A DNA stretch of 64,000 nt, from positions 372,001 to 436,000 of the forward strand of contig CP103030.1 in the NCBI GenBank assembly GCA_024752435.1. The letters are read 5' to 3'. This document shows positions 1 to 12,008 of this stretch, piece by piece. Below the pieces are notes generated by a model. That model did no database searches. It worked only from the letters and a program-made list of their open reading frames with translations, and had not been told where the DNA came from. This DNA is from Allantophomopsis cytisporea. Taxonomy: Eukaryota; Ascomycota; Leotiomycetes; Phacidiales; Phacidiaceae. Numbering within the stretch: position 1 is the stretch's first letter; each line of letters begins with the position of its first letter. Both the position numbers and the translations under genes were made by a program.

Positions 1-170
1 CTGGATCGAATAAAGAAAGGAGATATGTCAGGCAGGAAAGTTGTGGTTTCTATGATTTGAAGCATTATCTAAAGGCTTGTTGGATGCAGTTTAATTGCAT
101 TGAAGAATTCCATTGAAAAAAATAGTATATCACTCCACCTGTACAACATTCTCCTTTTAATTCAAGGATA

Positions 171-2579
171 TCACCGTGACATTGCTTGGAAAGGATCGGC
201 GGACATTGTCAAGTAAGTCTCCAAATCGAAGCCCGAAGAGAAGTCTATATTTGCCGAAGAAACAGAATCGAAACCAATTCCAAGCGCAGTATTCGCGAAG
301 CCCCCAAATCTCGGTATCTGGAGATTGTCCTGCGGACCGACGGCGAGTTCGGGGGAATTTAGATATTGGGGCTCAGACTCTTCGGGAGCAGATCCGAAAT
401 TGTCTGCTACTTGGTCAAACTGCTCCCCAGCCATATCCGTTACTATTCTAGTGAATTCTTGTTCTTCTTCTCCCATCTCCACATTTCGCAATGAAGTTTG
501 TAGGCTTGAGACAAGCCCTCCTATAGCTTGTCGGGGCTTGTGCCGCCCTTCTGCTATAAGATCCATAACTGTAGAACGTACAAGCTCAAATGAGTCACGG
601 TACTTGCGAGCCCCTGGCCATCTCTCGGTGATTACAAAGAGGACTATCGAGCAAGCATTTATGTCGTTGCTAGTTGATGTTGTGTAGATATCTTCTGGGC
701 TGATCCAAGATGCATAGATCAATGTCAACCCAGCCATGAAGACTGTTTGGAGAGCCATCAGACTATACCCAACACTCATAGATTGATGTAATCGCTTATA
801 AGTCTGGCATATTCCACCGCTTGCTTCTGCGGCCGCTTTGAGAAATCTTCGATTAGCATCCTGATGTGGCTTGCTGATTTGTGGATAGAGAAGTAGCCGC
901 AGGCATTTGTAGTAAAAAATCATCTTTATCTGGATTAGCAATATTGCAAATTTGCGATGTAAGTAGGTTGAAGACGTACGTAGTAGTCATAGCCATCAAA
1001 TGCCACGGCATCACGATCTACCTTTTTCCGTGTATCCAAAGGAATTAGGTCTTTCCATCTTGATAATTCACTAATGAAGCCGTCAATCTCTGTATCTGAT
1101 ATCCCCTCGGTGTTATCCACTCGATAAACTGTTTGCTGAATGCTAGACTCAATCCGCCGAAGTCTGAGGACATGTAAGAATGATGAAAGAGATGTGCTCG
1201 TCGTCTGAACAACATTTGGGTCTTTCTTGCTGGCAATTTCTAGCAAAGAGTAATCCGTTGCATCTTCGTCTACATCCAATGGCATCTGAACGTCAATGTC
1301 TCTGTCGCTGATTGAGAATGGTCGCCCAAGGGGAATAGAAACTTGTCTAGAAGGACTCAGCATCAGTTTAAGGGACGACAGTGATAGTCTCCTACCTATC
1401 GAAAGCATATAATGACCAGAAGATGCGTTTTCGCATCTCTACGTCGAGGCTAAGACGATTCATGGCAGATGTCTGACGATGAAGCCCCAAATCGATGGCG
1501 ATTCGCATTGCCAATCCTATATAGGTCCATGCTCCAGGTCCACGCGGAGATCTCAGGCAATACACCGCGAGAAGTGCAAGCAATACTACAGATCTCGTGT
1601 CGTGGAATCGCAAGATTTGATCAAGGTTTTGCAAGGCCGCAGCGTGATGTTGCTCTGGGAAATAAGCACCAGTTTCCCCAGTTGTCTCAAGGAATCTGCC
1701 TCCAGTGGCATAAATCAAATGTAGAATACTATTCTCGTAGACGTCCTCAATTTCTCTACGCCTGGCATGCAAGTCCTGTATGAATTTACTATGAAGGACT
1801 GGCCATCTTGTCGAAATATGTTTCATATATCCGACAACCAAACGGTCAGACACGCTATCAGATATATCTGATAGCTGGAAGTCCTGAGCATACTCCGCGT
1901 CATATCGCGACGTAGGTGATGCAAAATGCTCGGCTGTAGAGGTTCGGCTTCGTTCTTGTCCTGTAACAATCGATCCCACAAGACGGCCGATGGTGATAGA
2001 TCCGCTCGCACCTATGTACCCTCCATTCGCATCAAGTGAAAGGTCTCGCAGGACGCCGACCATCGAGTCGATTCCATTCGGCGAATCTGATGTATCTCCA
2101 TCACTGGATGCTGAAGTCCGTCTTTGCGTACTCGATCGATCATTCTCCGTATTTGCAGGCGAAGCTTCTTCCGTGGTAGCAGCTGTCGCTGGTCTTGGGA
2201 AATATTGCCGTTCTCCAACATCTTGCAGTAAACCTTTCTTGGATAGATACTCCTCCAACTCCTGTACTCTCTCTTCTAATGTTCGAACATAATGGTTTTT
2301 GCCAAATGGCATAGGTTTTGCAGGGATTACATATACACATTCGGTATTTAGATTTCTACATTTTCCGCATGTCGGATGATGTCCGTCACACTATTTCGTC
2401 ATCAGTATAAGCTCTGCGGTCTTCCTCCGCTTTGTAATGTGATGTTGCGGGGAAGCTGTAATTACCTTTTGCTTTCGATTTTTACATCTTGTACAAGCCA
2501 AAGCTACCCGCGCTCTCTTTGCTGGTCTTTGACTTTGTGAATCATCACCATTGTTTGGCCATGCTCTGAAGAATTCCAT
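171..2579 (-). CDS. Zn2Cys6 fungal-specific transcription factor (regulator 1)
   Basis: Nuclear DNA-binding regulator of the Gal4 class. I read four exons on the minus strand (2579-2466, 2390-1396, 1346-980, 929-171), giving 744 aa. The zinc cluster lies at about residues 28-55 and has the full CX2CX6CX6CX2CX6C spacing (ACTRCKNRKQK then CDGHHPTCGKC). Intron 1 falls exactly before the third cysteine. The cluster is followed by a short coiled-coil linker (RTLEERVQELEEYL) and a fungal_trans middle domain whose core is RKRIFWSLYAFDR, joined over intron 2 to PLGRPFSISDRDID. It sits at the edge of a block of metabolic genes and is a plausible pathway regulator; the target is unknown. The first ATG fits the usual short N-terminus of the family. 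Confidence 0.9.
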
Positions 2580-2895
2580 CTTCTCATCTATGTCCGTTCT
2601 TTTTGTTTTCTGAGTGTAAGTAAAGGAGGATGAAAGGCTGCTGCTGCATCTTCTTTGCGAGCAACATCCTTATCGATGCAATCATCCCTAACGATAACAT
2701 ATCACTGATATGAGTCCTTGAAGTCTCATTAGCTTGAGCCAATCATATACGATACTTTGTTAGAAGATATGGCAAGATGTCCGAGACTGCAAGGCTACCC
2801 TACCATTCATGTTTGCTTGGGTTCGAGAGTGGGTAATATGCCTTATATTTTGGGCACAAAAGTGTTTAAACACAGTAACGCTGAAATAGTCTGCG
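2580..2895. other. Upstream region of regulator 1
   Basis: No gene seen. It holds the presumed promoter of the minus-strand regulator. A perfect 12-base palindrome, gtgtttaaacac, lies near 2862-2873, just outside the transposon remnant. Confidence 0.5.
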
Positions 2896-4155
2896 TACAG
2901 TAGCCGAAATCCCCCGAACATCAAAAACACGTAGAAACTTCAAAGTAACATAACTCTACGAGGTTGTACTCAATTAATACAAATTTTGAAGCATTAGAAC
3001 TGTATAGATCTGAAGTATATTTACATATATTATCAGTATTTTGTATACTACCTATCTGCATCAATGACAGCTTGATACCGCTTCCTTGTAGAAATAGCTA
3101 TATTATTCAATACTTCTTCCTCGAGTGATTCTTATGCTTTAATAGCTGTTTCTTAGAGAATACTAAGTATAGCTATATTGCTATGCTCAATTAGATCAGG
3201 TTGTAGTTTGTAGATCTTCTATTTAAAGAGTACCTATATATTTTCAATAGGGTTTAAATCAGGTAAATAAAGAAGCTAATTTATAACTTAAATAGTATAT
3301 TCATTGAGCTATTTTTTTACAATATAAACTATATAGGTCGAAGTATTGTCTTATATAAAGATAGAGTTGTAGTCTAGGACTGTTCTAAAGTATTTTTATA
3401 GTAGATCTCTATATTTCCTCGCTGTAAATCCTTTATAAGCTGCTTTAAAGTCTCTTTTACAGACTATAAGATCTAATTGAATACTAAAGCCGAATACTAC
3501 CCAGAATATAATTGAATGCTGTATCCCTCGAGCCTTTAGTTGAACTACCTATAGAAATAAGCCTTCTTTTAGCCTATAGAATACCTAGTCAGGCTTTATA
3601 CCCTTGCTTCTCTCAATAGAGTACTTATTACTCTACTAGATATATACCTACTATACTTTTGTCTACCAAATATACTCTTGTACCCAACTAAGCCGTCTAT
3701 TAGTATTAGCTTGAGTTAATATAAGTCTTTTAAGGCACCTCTACTTGTATATATTTGTAGTCTTTATATATTTTAAGACTATATTGTAGTAGGTACCTAG
3801 GCAGGTCTCCTCGATTAATTCGGCGTACAACATCTTCGGGTTTCTCTCGTAAGTTCGGGTAATTAACCTCTTAAGTCGAGGGGATAAGACCTAAGGTCTT
3901 CCAGAGCGTAGATTTGATCGAGACTCTCGTCGAGACGGGGCTTTTTTGATTGTATATTGAACGGTTGATCTAGCTAAGCCAACCTATTGACTTATCGCGC
4001 TATAACTCATTCCAGACATATGCAATCCTATCAATTGATTACGAGTAGCTGGAGAGAGCTCTGCCAAGGGCCTTCGGCCATGTCGCTCTCCTATTGTCGC
4101 CATAATCACAGTATAATCATGAAGTGGAAAGCGGGGATGTTTACGGCTCTACAGA
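2896..4155 (-). mobile_element. Degenerate Tc1/mariner-type DNA transposon
   Basis: About 1.26 kb bounded by imperfect inverted ends: tacagtagccgaaatccccc at 2896-2915 against the complement of 4154-4131, which reads ctgtagagccgtaaacatcc. The interior encodes a broken Tc1-like transposase on the minus strand. The left two thirds (about 2980-3800) are very AT-rich with few CpG, while the transposase N-terminal end (3830-4103) has normal composition. That is the look of repeat-induced point mutation acting unevenly, or of a join between two differently aged pieces. The ends are tentative; the transposase identity is much firmer. Confidence 0.7.
3060..4103 (-). pseudogene. Tc1/mariner transposase, inactivated
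   Basis: Reading the minus strand from an ATG at 4103 gives a helix-turn-helix start typical of Tc1-like transposases: a basic N-terminus, then LSPATRNQLIGLHMSGMSYS and LARSTVQYTIK. The first stop comes at codon 40, and the frame can be followed through stops for about 100 codons. Near the other end, 3266-3240 reads LPDLNPIEN, the conserved DDE-domain motif around the third catalytic region of the family. The tryptophan that normally follows within two codons is a TAG stop, as expected from G-to-A change. The middle is riddled with stops and TA-rich. Not functional. Confidence 0.85.
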
Positions 4156-4381
4156 TATTCGCTTAATTGTATGGGTACTAAATGTGCACCACTGTAAGTC
4201 GTCAAAAAACCTGGTAAAGTCAACCAATAGATGAGGGACCCTGAAATCCCAAAATTTAGTCTCATAAGAGCTTCGAAGGATTAGGTGGCATTTAAATAAC
4301 ATGTTTTCTCCAATATGACAGCGTTTTGAGGGAAACAATGTCTAATTCCTAGAATACTCAGATCTATGTATTCATTCTACT

Positions 4382-6063
4382 CTACTTCCCAATTGCACTT
4401 TTTAACCACTCCTCATCTCTCGCCATGAAAGCGCACTCAAAATCTCGAGGCTGAGCAACAAGTCCAGTCCATTGGTCTGAGAAATCGATCATATCAATAT
4501 TCGGCATAAGCGTGCCCTCCCTCTCTTTCATCTCAAAGGATAGAATCAGTCTAATGAGCAACGCACTCAAGATGCGATTAGAGATTGCAACAGCAGGACA
4601 AATTCTACTTCCTGCACCGTATGATAAATGCGGAAGTGGGTTATCATCGTTCAAGAATCTCCTGGGGTTGAAAGTGCACGCATCAGGCCCATAATACTCA
4701 GTGTCATGATTCGCAGCCTGTGCGTTCATTATCATTGTCATACCTTTGGGAATTACTCCGCCACCATATGAGATATCCTTGACTGTGCGACGCGGAGTTG
4801 CAAAAGGCGTAGGGCAGTAGAATCGCAACGTTTCTTTGTACAGAGATGTAATGAGTGGCACCTTCTCTTCGCGGAAGGCCATCTCGAATGCCTTGGTACG
4901 GTCGCCGTCATAAGCGTCAAGAATCGCGGAAACGGCCTCTGCTTGAAATGGTTGGCCTTCGGCCGAACACAACCATGCCACACATTGGTAAGCACCACTG
5001 GCGATGGTATCTGGCGCAGCTTGCAGCAACGAGACACAGGTGCCATGAATCTCGGCTTCACTGAGCTTGTCTTTTCCAAGTGAGCTAACAATGCAGTTCA
5101 CTTCTTCGCCACGAGCAACTTTGGCTTTGTAGTCACCATACAAAATGTCTAGCTGAGCTTGACGTCTGCGCTCAGCTTTAATTGTCTTCGTTTGGCCTTC
5201 CGGTAAAAGTCGAAGAATGGGAACATAATGCTTAAAATCCTGAGTTGAGGCGCGAACCTCGGAAATCTCGTTGATAGATTTCAGAAAATCAAGCGCGAAT
5301 TGATCATCTACTTCGCCCATTCTGGCGCCATATGTGAGGGACAATGCAAGGTCAAATACCACCTATGATGTCAGAAAAGTATTTTGTTAAAAAGCTTGAG
5401 ACATACCTGTCGAATATAGGGGTACACATTTATCACGTGTTTCCCGTTTTCTCCCTTTCCATAAACACTCTTCACCAAGCCTACACTGCTTGGTTCAAGA
5501 AGATGATAATACATAGGCCACATTGGCTTACCAAGAGCCTTCATACCAGCCTGCCTGCATCGCCTAACTTCCTCAGTCATAGGACTGCCGCTGATGTCAA
5601 TGCCAAGGTGATCAAGAAATCCCGGTTGGTGTGGACGATCAATGAGTGCATTGCCTCGCATCACCCATAAGTCTTTAACCATGTTCCAGCTTCCAACTAC
5701 AATACTACGCTGGTTACCAATCCGACATTGGAAAATTGGTGAGGAGACTTGGTCAGCCCAGCGTGAATAAATTGTACCATCATTCTGTTTTTTCCGCCCA
5801 CCAAGAGGTAGGAGATTGCCAATGAATGGAAGAGCACCTGGAACCTCTGGGATTGAGTTCACTTTTGGGAAATTCGTAGCATAGGCCTCACGCTACACAG
5901 TTCGATCAATACAGTGAAGCATTAACGAAAGACTTGGAGGAGAACATACGATAAAATAGATAACCAAACTTGTGAGAAGTAATACAACAACCGAGGTAGG
6001 AGTCAAGAATCTACTACCTAGATCTGTCACATCTAGTTGATGAATACCTTTTGAAGAGTCCAT
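4382..6063 (-). CDS. Cytochrome P450 monooxygenase (CYP504-like)
   Basis: Heme-thiolate monooxygenase of 526 aa, read from three exons (6063-5950, 5892-5407, 5362-4382). The short first exon supplies the membrane anchor (hydrophobic residues about 24-38, SVVVLLLTSLVIYFI), so an internal start at 5862 would be wrong. Next come the proline hinge (IPEVPGALPFIGNLL), the I-helix AAPDTIASG (about 315), the K-helix KETLR (about 377-381), and the heme loop LSYGAGSRICPAV with cysteine about 455. The heme loop and the C-terminal PRDFECAFMARDEEWL resemble fungal phenylacetate-hydroxylase-type P450s (CYP504), so an aromatic acid substrate is possible. Family level is certain; subfamily is a guess. It needs an ER cytochrome P450 reductase. 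It neighbours regulators 1 and 2. Confidence 0.92.
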
Positions 6064-7631
6064 ATGGCAATCGTCTCAATTGAATGGTTGATGTTGAGGG
6101 AATGTCGCATAAAATACAGAGGGCCTGGAATGGCGGTCATTCCCAAATTTATCTATGCACTTATCAATGGTAATGCATTTCCAAGCAGTATACCTTATCA
6201 TAGGCATTGTCCAATGTCGCTGAGGAAATAGGCAGTTAACGTTGCAGCAGTCCTTTACGGGCAACGATTGATTGCCCGTGTGTATGCAAGGCGGGTTGTT
6301 GTGGATCACCCGATAAGAGATCGGAATTCCGAGATATTGCCGCTCTCAACAGCATGCTATTGATGGGTTCGCAAACATTCAAAGCCATCGATAATGACGT
6401 GCATAATAGAACAAACAGTTTTAGATATGTAGTCTTCCAGGAGAATTTCAAAATGACCTTCATTGGAGGGTTTGCAAGCGGAAGTGAAAGCAAGGCTTCA
6501 CACAAAGATGCTGTCAAAAATGTTAGTATCTAAGTTAATAAGCAGGATGATATAAATATTAATAGGTATAACAGGAACTTCCTAAGGGGTATAATAATAA
6601 AAATGGTCAACCTCTGTGAGATGTGGGGTATCTACATACCTGGAAAAGGGCGAATAAGACAGGATCGGACGGGAACCCTTCAGAATCCGTTTGGCTGACC
6701 AAAAGCACTAACCACAGCGCACTTGAATTGGACCCGTGCAACTCAATACCTCTCAGTGCGCGTGATCTAGAGATACTCATCCACTCAATCAAAGCAAAGG
6801 GTTTTCGTTAGCGTGCTCGTCTATGGTACGGACCAGTGGCAGATGATGTATGTCTGTGACGGGCAATGACAAGCAAGCTTAATTTTAAGATTGAAGCAAG
6901 ATCGGATTATATGGAAAAACGTTGATGAGGTGAATATTTTGATAAATAAAAGTGGGTAAAATTACTATCAGATATTTATTCTACATTCAAAAGAAGCAAA
7001 AATAGACCGTCTCTTATGAAGCCTTGCCCCTTTCCTTATTAACATCAGTTGGCCAACTCTGATTCTAATGCTTCGAAGCGCTAATTCTCTATGTTCTCAA
7101 AAATGAAACCACCAACAAATCTTTTCCTATAATCAATGCGTTTTGATCCACTTGTCTCCTTGGACCAACATATGTTTGTGTTTAGAGTCGACAGTATTGT
7201 TACCGTAGGTCACGTCCTAATCTGGACGAGAGTACTAGCTAGCTCTATGTGTGCAGTTTCTCGACGTAATAGGTGTCCTATCAGACCATAATTGGGTCTG
7301 AGTTTAAAGTTCGAGTATTGTCACAATTGCAGCCGAACGTGAAGCCACTGCTGTTGCTAGTAAAGACATTGCAAGTTCGATCAGAACATTGCCATATAGG
7401 TTGAACAAGCGGCCCTCTGCACAGTTAAGATTGCTGGCAGATGATAGGTCGTTGCGGCCCTGGTGAAAGGTGCGGGCAGCAGGAGGAGAGCGTGCTGAAG
7501 TTTCTATCCTATTGACAGGAATCTCTGCTTCAACACAGAACGTACGATAACAAAATATGTCCTTCGAAGCTAAATGACCAGCTGGCGCAGGTGAAGGTAG
7601 TCTGTGATCCCTATGGGTTCTTTGGACCTAA
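6064..7631. other. Intergenic region, P450 promoter side
   Basis: About 1.6 kb without a convincing gene. The right end adjoins the 3' end of regulator 2 and the left end is the P450 upstream region. Short open frames here lack motifs, splice continuity or family resemblance. Confidence 0.5.
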
Positions 7632-8876
7632 TCATTGAACCATCATGTTCAGGTCAAGTTTTTCCTCCGCTGGCATGAAGCACACTCGCTTTGGCCAGAC
7701 CAACCACCTGCACAGATCTGGTCGCTTCAAGCCTACAGATTCCTCGATAGCTACCATGATCCTCTTATCCCACCCCTCGATCCACCAACACCCCTTTCGA
7801 AACTGAAAGAGTGCTACGAAGTACGCAAGAAGTACCAAAGCAACAGGCTCCCGAGCTTTCAATATCAAGTGAACAGAGGGCGGGATTCTTAAAGGCCATG
7901 CCAATATTTCTGCCACATTGGTTCCTTCATCGCAATCTTTATGGAGTATGAGAAATGTCGTGTGCAATTGGTCAATGGCGGTCATAAGATCCGCAGCTAG
8001 TGCAGTTCCAACGACTTCCGGTAGGCCATAAACGAAAGTCTTCAAGGCGAGGATCTGAGGCACTTCACCATCCACATCACGGGAAGTTTGTGGTCCGTTA
8101 GTGAGAACTGGAGATATTGGAGAGGCCATGAGTTCATCGTAGTATGGTTCGCAGATTGCATTGACCCCATGAAGTAATTGTATGCAGTGCACAAGGTCGG
8201 CAATTGGGTCGGGTGACGTCTGAAGTTGCCCAACTGCAAAGGCATATAGGACGGTGATGGCCGAAAACATAAAGATTGAAGTGCAGTTATCCCTAGAAAC
8301 CTCCATCAATGCGATTCGGAAGCTTTCTAGAGCTTGATTAAACTGGCTAGAAGCTTGAAGGATTAAATCAGAGCTCCTCTCCGGTTCAGCTGTCGCCTTG
8401 TGGAGGGCGGAGAAGGCTAGAATTCCGTAGAGAACGTAGTTGTGTTTGAAACCGAGATGAAACACACTTTCTTGCCAGACCTTCTCTTGACTTTCGACTG
8501 AGGCAAGAGTTACATAGGTCTTGGTCATGAAATGGTGTAGCAGCATTAGGTCATCAATAGAAGGAGGCGTTGCGCACTCAGTCTGCTCATTGGGTTGAAA
8601 TGATATTCTGTTAAAACAATCAAACAGATCGAGGGTCTGAGGATTGATTGGTACTACGGGTGTTGGAGGTGAACTTCCTGACAACTTGGGCCATGTACAG
8701 CGCTGGTCCAATCGCGTACACGTCGAGCACCGAGGATGCTTCTCATCGCACTATAACCTATTAGAACAAACTTGTAAGAAATTGAACACAGGTGACTGGA
8801 CTTTTTTATGCCTTTCTTTACATTCAATGCACCCCTTCCGGGACTTCATATGCGATCGTCGTGGTTTCATGGTCAT
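7632..8876 (-). CDS. Zn2Cys6 transcription factor (regulator 2)
   Basis: Second Gal4-class regulator, 397 aa from two exons (8876-8802 and 8750-7632). The zinc cluster is at residues 16-43: CIECKERHKK, intron, CDEKHPRCSTCTRLDQRC, with full spacing. The intron lies at the same point as in regulator 1, directly before the third cysteine. The rest is a helical fungal_trans_2/UPC2-like middle region (FHLGFKHNYVLYGILAFSA is typical of that group). Two ATGs two codons apart (8876, 8870) could both start it. It lies between the P450 and the permease, so it is the better placed of the two regulators to control them; this is inference. Confidence 0.88.
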
Positions 8877-10080
8877 TCGGGTGAGGAGGAAATGATAGTT
8901 TATATCCGACGACAGAAAGTGTAGTGGTGGGCGCGCAAACTCAATGCATGAGAACTCGAAACACCGGGAAGCCAGGCGGATGATCCGAAGAATGGGTCTT
9001 TTCCAGAGTTGACCTCGCAGAATCTTAGATAGTTCAAAGGTGCTGGTGTTGTTGGTGAAGCAGACATCAAGAAATTCAGTGCTGTAGTTTGATCTTGAGG
9101 CGTGGCTTAATACGACCTATACGATATTATACGGTACCTATACGATATACGTCGGAGCTAATGAGAGTGATGGATCCAGATTAGGCTATATCAAGATTAG
9201 CTCCTACAGCCTCTGACTGTACTACGATAGGCGAATACGCCGTATACGACAACCGAACAACCTTTACCTAGATAGTTCACATGGACGTCGTTTGTTTTTA
9301 ACCCTCAGAGTCTGTTCCCTTAACTTTTCTTTCCCCTATTTATACTTCTAATACTCCACATTAATCCAATAGAAGTTCTTGCAGAGATATCAATAATATG
9401 CCGGAATTTTGATGGCCAAAAACTGCTTCTGAGGAGGCTGAGCACCAATTAAAGCAACTTGGACCTAAAAGTGACCTTCTCTTGTTCTAGGTCAGCTAGC
9501 ATCAGGCCCTGGCCTGGTATTATGCATATTTAAACGAGCCACAAGCGCAGTATTGATGATAACAGAGAAGAACACATCACAGTAATTTGATATGTGTAAG
9601 GTATATAATCTTTCTTTAGTCTAGTGTTTGTCTAATATGCTTGTTTCGTTAGCTAAGGTGTCGAGACCGGTTAGATCCAAGCCAACTTGTTCGCAGCAGT
9701 CTAGTCGAGGTTCGATCAGTTGGTGAACAAATGCACAGGCATATACAGGCTACTCATGTACCACCCGGATACGCTTAATATTTTGACTTGTCGATGACTG
9801 AGCGTCATAGTATATATAAAAATGAGTTTATCATGAAAATCCTCATTAGCCAATCACGAGTAAGATCTATTTCAAAGATCTTCTGCTTAGGTCACAAAAT
9901 TGGAGGCCCAAATCATCGCCTATTCTTATATGACAACCACCAATTGCCTTGCTTCTTCTTTAGCAGAGCGGCTTATTGGCATGTCTTCAACTATTATGTA
10001 CGTGATTTCAATATTGTAACATGTAAACCATAAACTCATAATCGACGAAGCTTGCTGGAGATTTGTAGAGACGCATCTAT
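8877..10080. other. Intergenic region with short direct repeats
   Basis: 1.2 kb without a gene. It contains the regulator 2 promoter and the permease 3' side. The 12-mer cctatacgatat occurs at 9116-9127 and 9137-9148, 21 bases apart, inside a stretch rich in tatacg words up to about 9250. Confidence 0.5.
9116..9148. repeat. Direct repeat of cctatacgatat, 21-base spacing
   Basis: Two identical 12-base copies at 9116-9127 and 9137-9148, about two helical turns apart, some 250 bases upstream of the regulator 2 start. Could be a paired protein-binding site or chance in AT-rich DNA. Confidence 0.55.
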
Positions 10081-12008
10081 CTAATCTTCTTCAATATTCA
10101 CCTTTCTAGGGCCTTTCTCTCCTAAATCACTACCGTCGGCTTTGACCTCGATCCCTCCGACTGCAAATTCCATATTGATCTGTTCACCCAATCCTTTCGG
10201 GGGTATCAGAATATTCAAACCATAAAAGATTCCTCCAGCAGCAATATATCCAATGAAATAATTCAATTGGAAAACGTGGATCCATCCCTCAGAGACAACA
10301 TATCCACTTGTACTCGCAACGAAACCGGGCATTGATGGAAATACGGCGAGAAAAAAAGCAACAAATGCTTTCCAATTTAATCCACCATCAAACCAGTAGA
10401 TTCCATGAGCGTAGTAGAGATCAGGAATGTTCCATCTCCCATGACGAACCAACCAATAATCGCACATTACTATAAGTGATTAGTGCTGACAAAGTGTAAC
10501 TTCTTGAAAGTGAGTTGTAACCTACATATGCCTGCAAGTGGAGCCATAAAGACCCCAAAGGACGATAAAACCACAATGAATGTGCCTGCTTGACTAACGA
10601 ACCTCCAGGGATTGACGACGATACCCAAGGTTATGAAAATAAGGGCTCCCCGACGCCATGTGAGATACTTCGGGAAGAGCGTTGCCATGTCCATCCCTGA
10701 TGAGACAGTATTCTGAGTCAAGTTGATCTGCGTCTAGTAAGTATGGATAATCAAGATTCAGAAAGGTGAACCTACGAATAATGTGGTCGAGACTAGACCA
10801 AGACCTGCAAAGAAAGTCCCAGCACGACACGCCGCAGTATATGACTCATTCTGAGCATATGAAAGTAGTATCATCGGATTCCAAATAAGGGTTCCATAAT
10901 ACTCATAAGTTGCAGAAGTAATGAGAATTCCAACCAAACCTGTTAACGTGACTGTAATAGGCAGAGCTGTCAACATCGCTGGAGTAGGAGAATTCCTCGT
11001 CTTTGCAAATCTAGTCCAGTCTGAAACGCGGTTGCTACCCCCAGTGTAGGTTCCTGCTACCGAAGTAATTCCCTCGATTCTTTAGCGCTTGAAAGTGTGA
11101 TTAGAGCGTGATAGTTACCTGTACAAAACGAAATCCTGCTTCGTATTTACTGATTTTGATTGCTGGAGCCACCAGATTTCCTGGTGACCCACCGTTTGAC
11201 TTGATGGCCCATCCAAGCATACCCAAGAAGGTCATAACAATGGCCACTAATGCTGGATTCAAGAGCTTCTGAAGTTTGTGAGGCTTGACATATGCCACCA
11301 CCGGAAAGTACACGATTATGAACAGAATGAGCCCAACTAGCGTTTGAGTATCTATGCCAGCACTAGTTTCAATATCAGTAAAGTTACATGATAGCCATAA
11401 TATTGTAGCTGACCTTTCGGAAAGAGTGTTCTTCATATTCTTGAATTGAGGAATGATGGCTGACAGACAAACAACAATAGCTTGACCACCATATACCATA
11501 TTAATTCCGTAAAAGATGAATGATTCGAAGCAGGAAAGACACACGGCCATATATGATCCATAAAGTCCGAAGGCTGCTCTGCCAAGCATACCATATCCTA
11601 CATGGTGAATTGCTCCTGGTGTACCTGCGAGATATGCATTGAGGGAGCCCAAAAAGCTAGAAATTTATCAGCTTTTGAATTACACTTTAAGAGTCTTGGT
11701 GATTTTATTACCTGCCAACGAGAACAGCTCCACATGCTTGTCCAGCTGTCAATCCATAGCCGATCAGACTAGAGCCAATGGTGTAACCTATGACAAGAAT
11801 CAGAGGTCTTCCTCCCACATGGTATCAATATCTTACTTGACAACGAAATACCACAAGTACTCCAATAAGCGTAGAAATCTAGAGCCGAATAAGTGCGTTC
11901 GATGGGGGGAATGGGCCAAATGTCACGATTTCCCCATCTATGAGTCGCTCGCTCATACGCATCATCTCTCTTCTTCACTTGCAAAGCAGTAAGTAATTTT
12001 GACACCAT
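10081..12008 (-). CDS. NCS1-family permease (uracil/allantoin/thiamine-type)
   Basis: Plasma-membrane nucleobase:cation symporter-1 family protein, 540 aa from seven exons (12008-11837, 11787-11712, 11656-11414, 11362-11119, 11072-10776, 10727-10526, 10469-10081). Family marks: NRDIWPIPPIERTYSALDFY before helix 1; the helix 1-2 region YTIGSSLIGYGLTAGQACGA; the helix 6 loop GTYTGGSNRVSDWTRFAKT; and PLAGILMCDYWLVRHGRWNIPDLY, the conserved cytosolic segment before helix 9. About twelve membrane spans are expected. Known members carry uracil, uridine, allantoin, cytosine or thiamine/pyridoxine; the substrate here cannot be told. Inside a biosynthetic-looking gene block it suggests import of a nitrogen heterocycle or a cluster-specific substrate. 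Confidence 0.9.

Noticed and set aside
9650..9730. Possible tRNA because of ggttcgatc
   Set aside because: No cloverleaf pairing or acceptor stem could be formed around it.
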